Assembly (NCBI GenBank): GCA_025331565.1
Contig: JAFREQ010000166.1
Span: 887,501-951,500 of the forward strand
DNA length: 64,000 bases
Source of the DNA: Holacanthus passer
Taxonomy: Eukaryota; Chordata; Actinopteri; Pomacanthidae
Reading direction: 5' to 3'
Shown here: piece after piece, positions 63,001-64,000 of the stretch
Numbering within the stretch: position 1 is the stretch's first letter
Layout: the number at the start of each line of letters is the position of its first letter
Program-made: the position numbers and the translations under genes
Notes under the pieces: generated by a model
Database searches by the model: none
The model's input: only the letters and a program-made list of their open reading frames with translations
What the model was told of the DNA's origin: nothing

Positions 63001-64000
63001 TCTTGTGCTTCATTTATCCACAAAGACATATTGCATAAACCCTGCAGCCAAAACACATTATGTTTTGATGTGGGGTAGCTTAACTGCAATCAGAATAAAT
63101 GAAAGTTTAGACGATGATGTCACCAATTGCACTAGAAATATGGGACATTTTACAGCCAAACGATCCACAAATTCATCTGGACCTTGGACACATATACAAA
63201 TACAAAGTCCACTTACTAGGTGCTTCTGCAGCTTCCAGCCACATCTTGTGGCCTTCTATTTGCTTAGTTGTCATGAAAGTGGTTTAGTTTGTCATCAGTT
63301 ATCAGTGAATTTGCAGAATTAGTGACAAGCTTCATAGTAACACTGAGCAACAATTTACACTAGGGTCTTTTCATGAACCGGGTCCCATGGGTTGATCTAT
63401 ATGTGCTGTTTTGGGTGGACGTGCTGCTGCTAGAGGCCGAGGACTTGCTGTCGCAGGATATGAAGGATAACAAGTTGGTTTATAGGCTGGGATGTGTGGT
63501 CAAAGCTGCTAAGTGGGCTCTATTCAAATTATTATTTTATCATTATTGCACACTAAATCCTCTCTGGTATACCACCCCCACATTTCACTGAACATATTGA
63601 GAAATGAGTATGAGAAAAAACATTGAACCTCAAAGTGGAACTGAGCATAGACGAGGGTGGCAAGGCCAGTATATATGATTACTTACTATCATACCGTGCC
63701 ATACTTTGGTTACATGATAAGCTGAACCATATCCATGACAACTAAGCAGATTCCATCTGCAGAGGAAGTCCATGAGACAGAAAGCTTTGGAAACACCAGG
63801 TAAGTGGTTTATAAGTGCTTTTAAAATAAGAAGTTAAATGTTGCTTTATTATTATTATAACATTACCATTACTAACTGTTGTAAACACTCAATTTTTCAT
63901 CCTGACATGACTGTTGTAACTAAAAGCAGAAGGTTTGCGAAGTAAAAGACATTCTCTTAAACAGCAGCAGTCTTTGACTTGAATGAATATTGTTGCGGCC
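60023..64000. other. Upstream flank, no supported gene
   Basis: A LINE tail at 62355-62400. A short open frame (63373-63591) has raised GC but no recognisable product. Otherwise nothing seen. Confidence 0.4.
62355..62400 (+). mobile_element. LINE 3'-end fragment
   Basis: gtgaatttccccactgaggg followed by agataaaggaatatcttatctta; same family of tail as at 50246. Confidence 0.6.

Noticed and set aside
63373..63591. 72-codon ORF with raised GC near the right edge
   Set aside because: No recognised product, no splice partners identified, and no repeat identity; could be chance or an old element.
1..64000. CRISPR arrays, operons, prophage or bacterial defence genes, tRNA or rRNA genes
   Set aside because: None seen; repeats are eukaryotic microsatellites and transposon remnants, and I found no tRNA cloverleaf or rRNA sequence by eye.

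Overview
The window is vertebrate nuclear DNA, almost certainly from a spiny-rayed (percomorph) teleost. The coding sequence is split by GT-AG introns, CA/GT microsatellites are dense, and several short inverted-repeat elements and LINE tails of kinds common in percomorph genomes are present. There are no bacterial-type genes; nearly all ORFs over 60 codons are chance frames in introns or microsatellites.

Two genes lie tail to tail. The first (+ strand, 6012-27602 within the window, 5' end probably off the left edge or unrecognised) is a coiled-coil gene. I resolved 20 consecutive coding exons whose phases all join without a break, giving about 1,031 residues. The protein has a short N-terminal coiled coil, a long Ser/Pro-rich linker, and a continuous C-terminal coiled coil. 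The last ~130 coil residues resemble the C-terminal rod of cingulin and the tail of non-muscle myosin II. I could not assign an orthologue name.

The second gene (- strand, coding 43791 to 36086) is rab27b, complete in five coding exons (216 aa), with a likely non-coding first exon near 59191-59400 and a 15-kb first intron. The P-loop, switch, NKAD, TSA and C-terminal CxC prenylation motifs are all intact. The N-terminal 51 residues match the RAB27B paralogue rather than RAB27A.

Layout: 1-6011 upstream or intronic sequence with a degenerate ACT-triplet tract and inverted-repeat elements; 6012-7241 three exons; 7242-16528 a 9.3-kb intron with microsatellites, an A-rich decayed tandem repeat and a GC-rich island; 16529-27602 seventeen exons; 27603 to about 29725 a likely 3' UTR; a gap of about 0.6 kb; about 30360-36085 a possible long rab27b 3' UTR holding two inverted-repeat elements; 36086-43810 rab27b coding exons and introns; 43811-59190 intron 1 with LINE remnants and other repeats; 59191-59450 candidate exon 1 and promoter; 59450-64000 upstream sequence with no gene I can support.

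RAB27B is a secretory-granule and exosome-docking GTPase, and cingulin-type proteins are cytoskeletal or junctional. Nothing in the sequence shows that the two genes act together. Their arrangement is best read as vertebrate synteny: it matches the human 18q21 order, where RAB27B converges on a coiled-coil gene next to TCF4.
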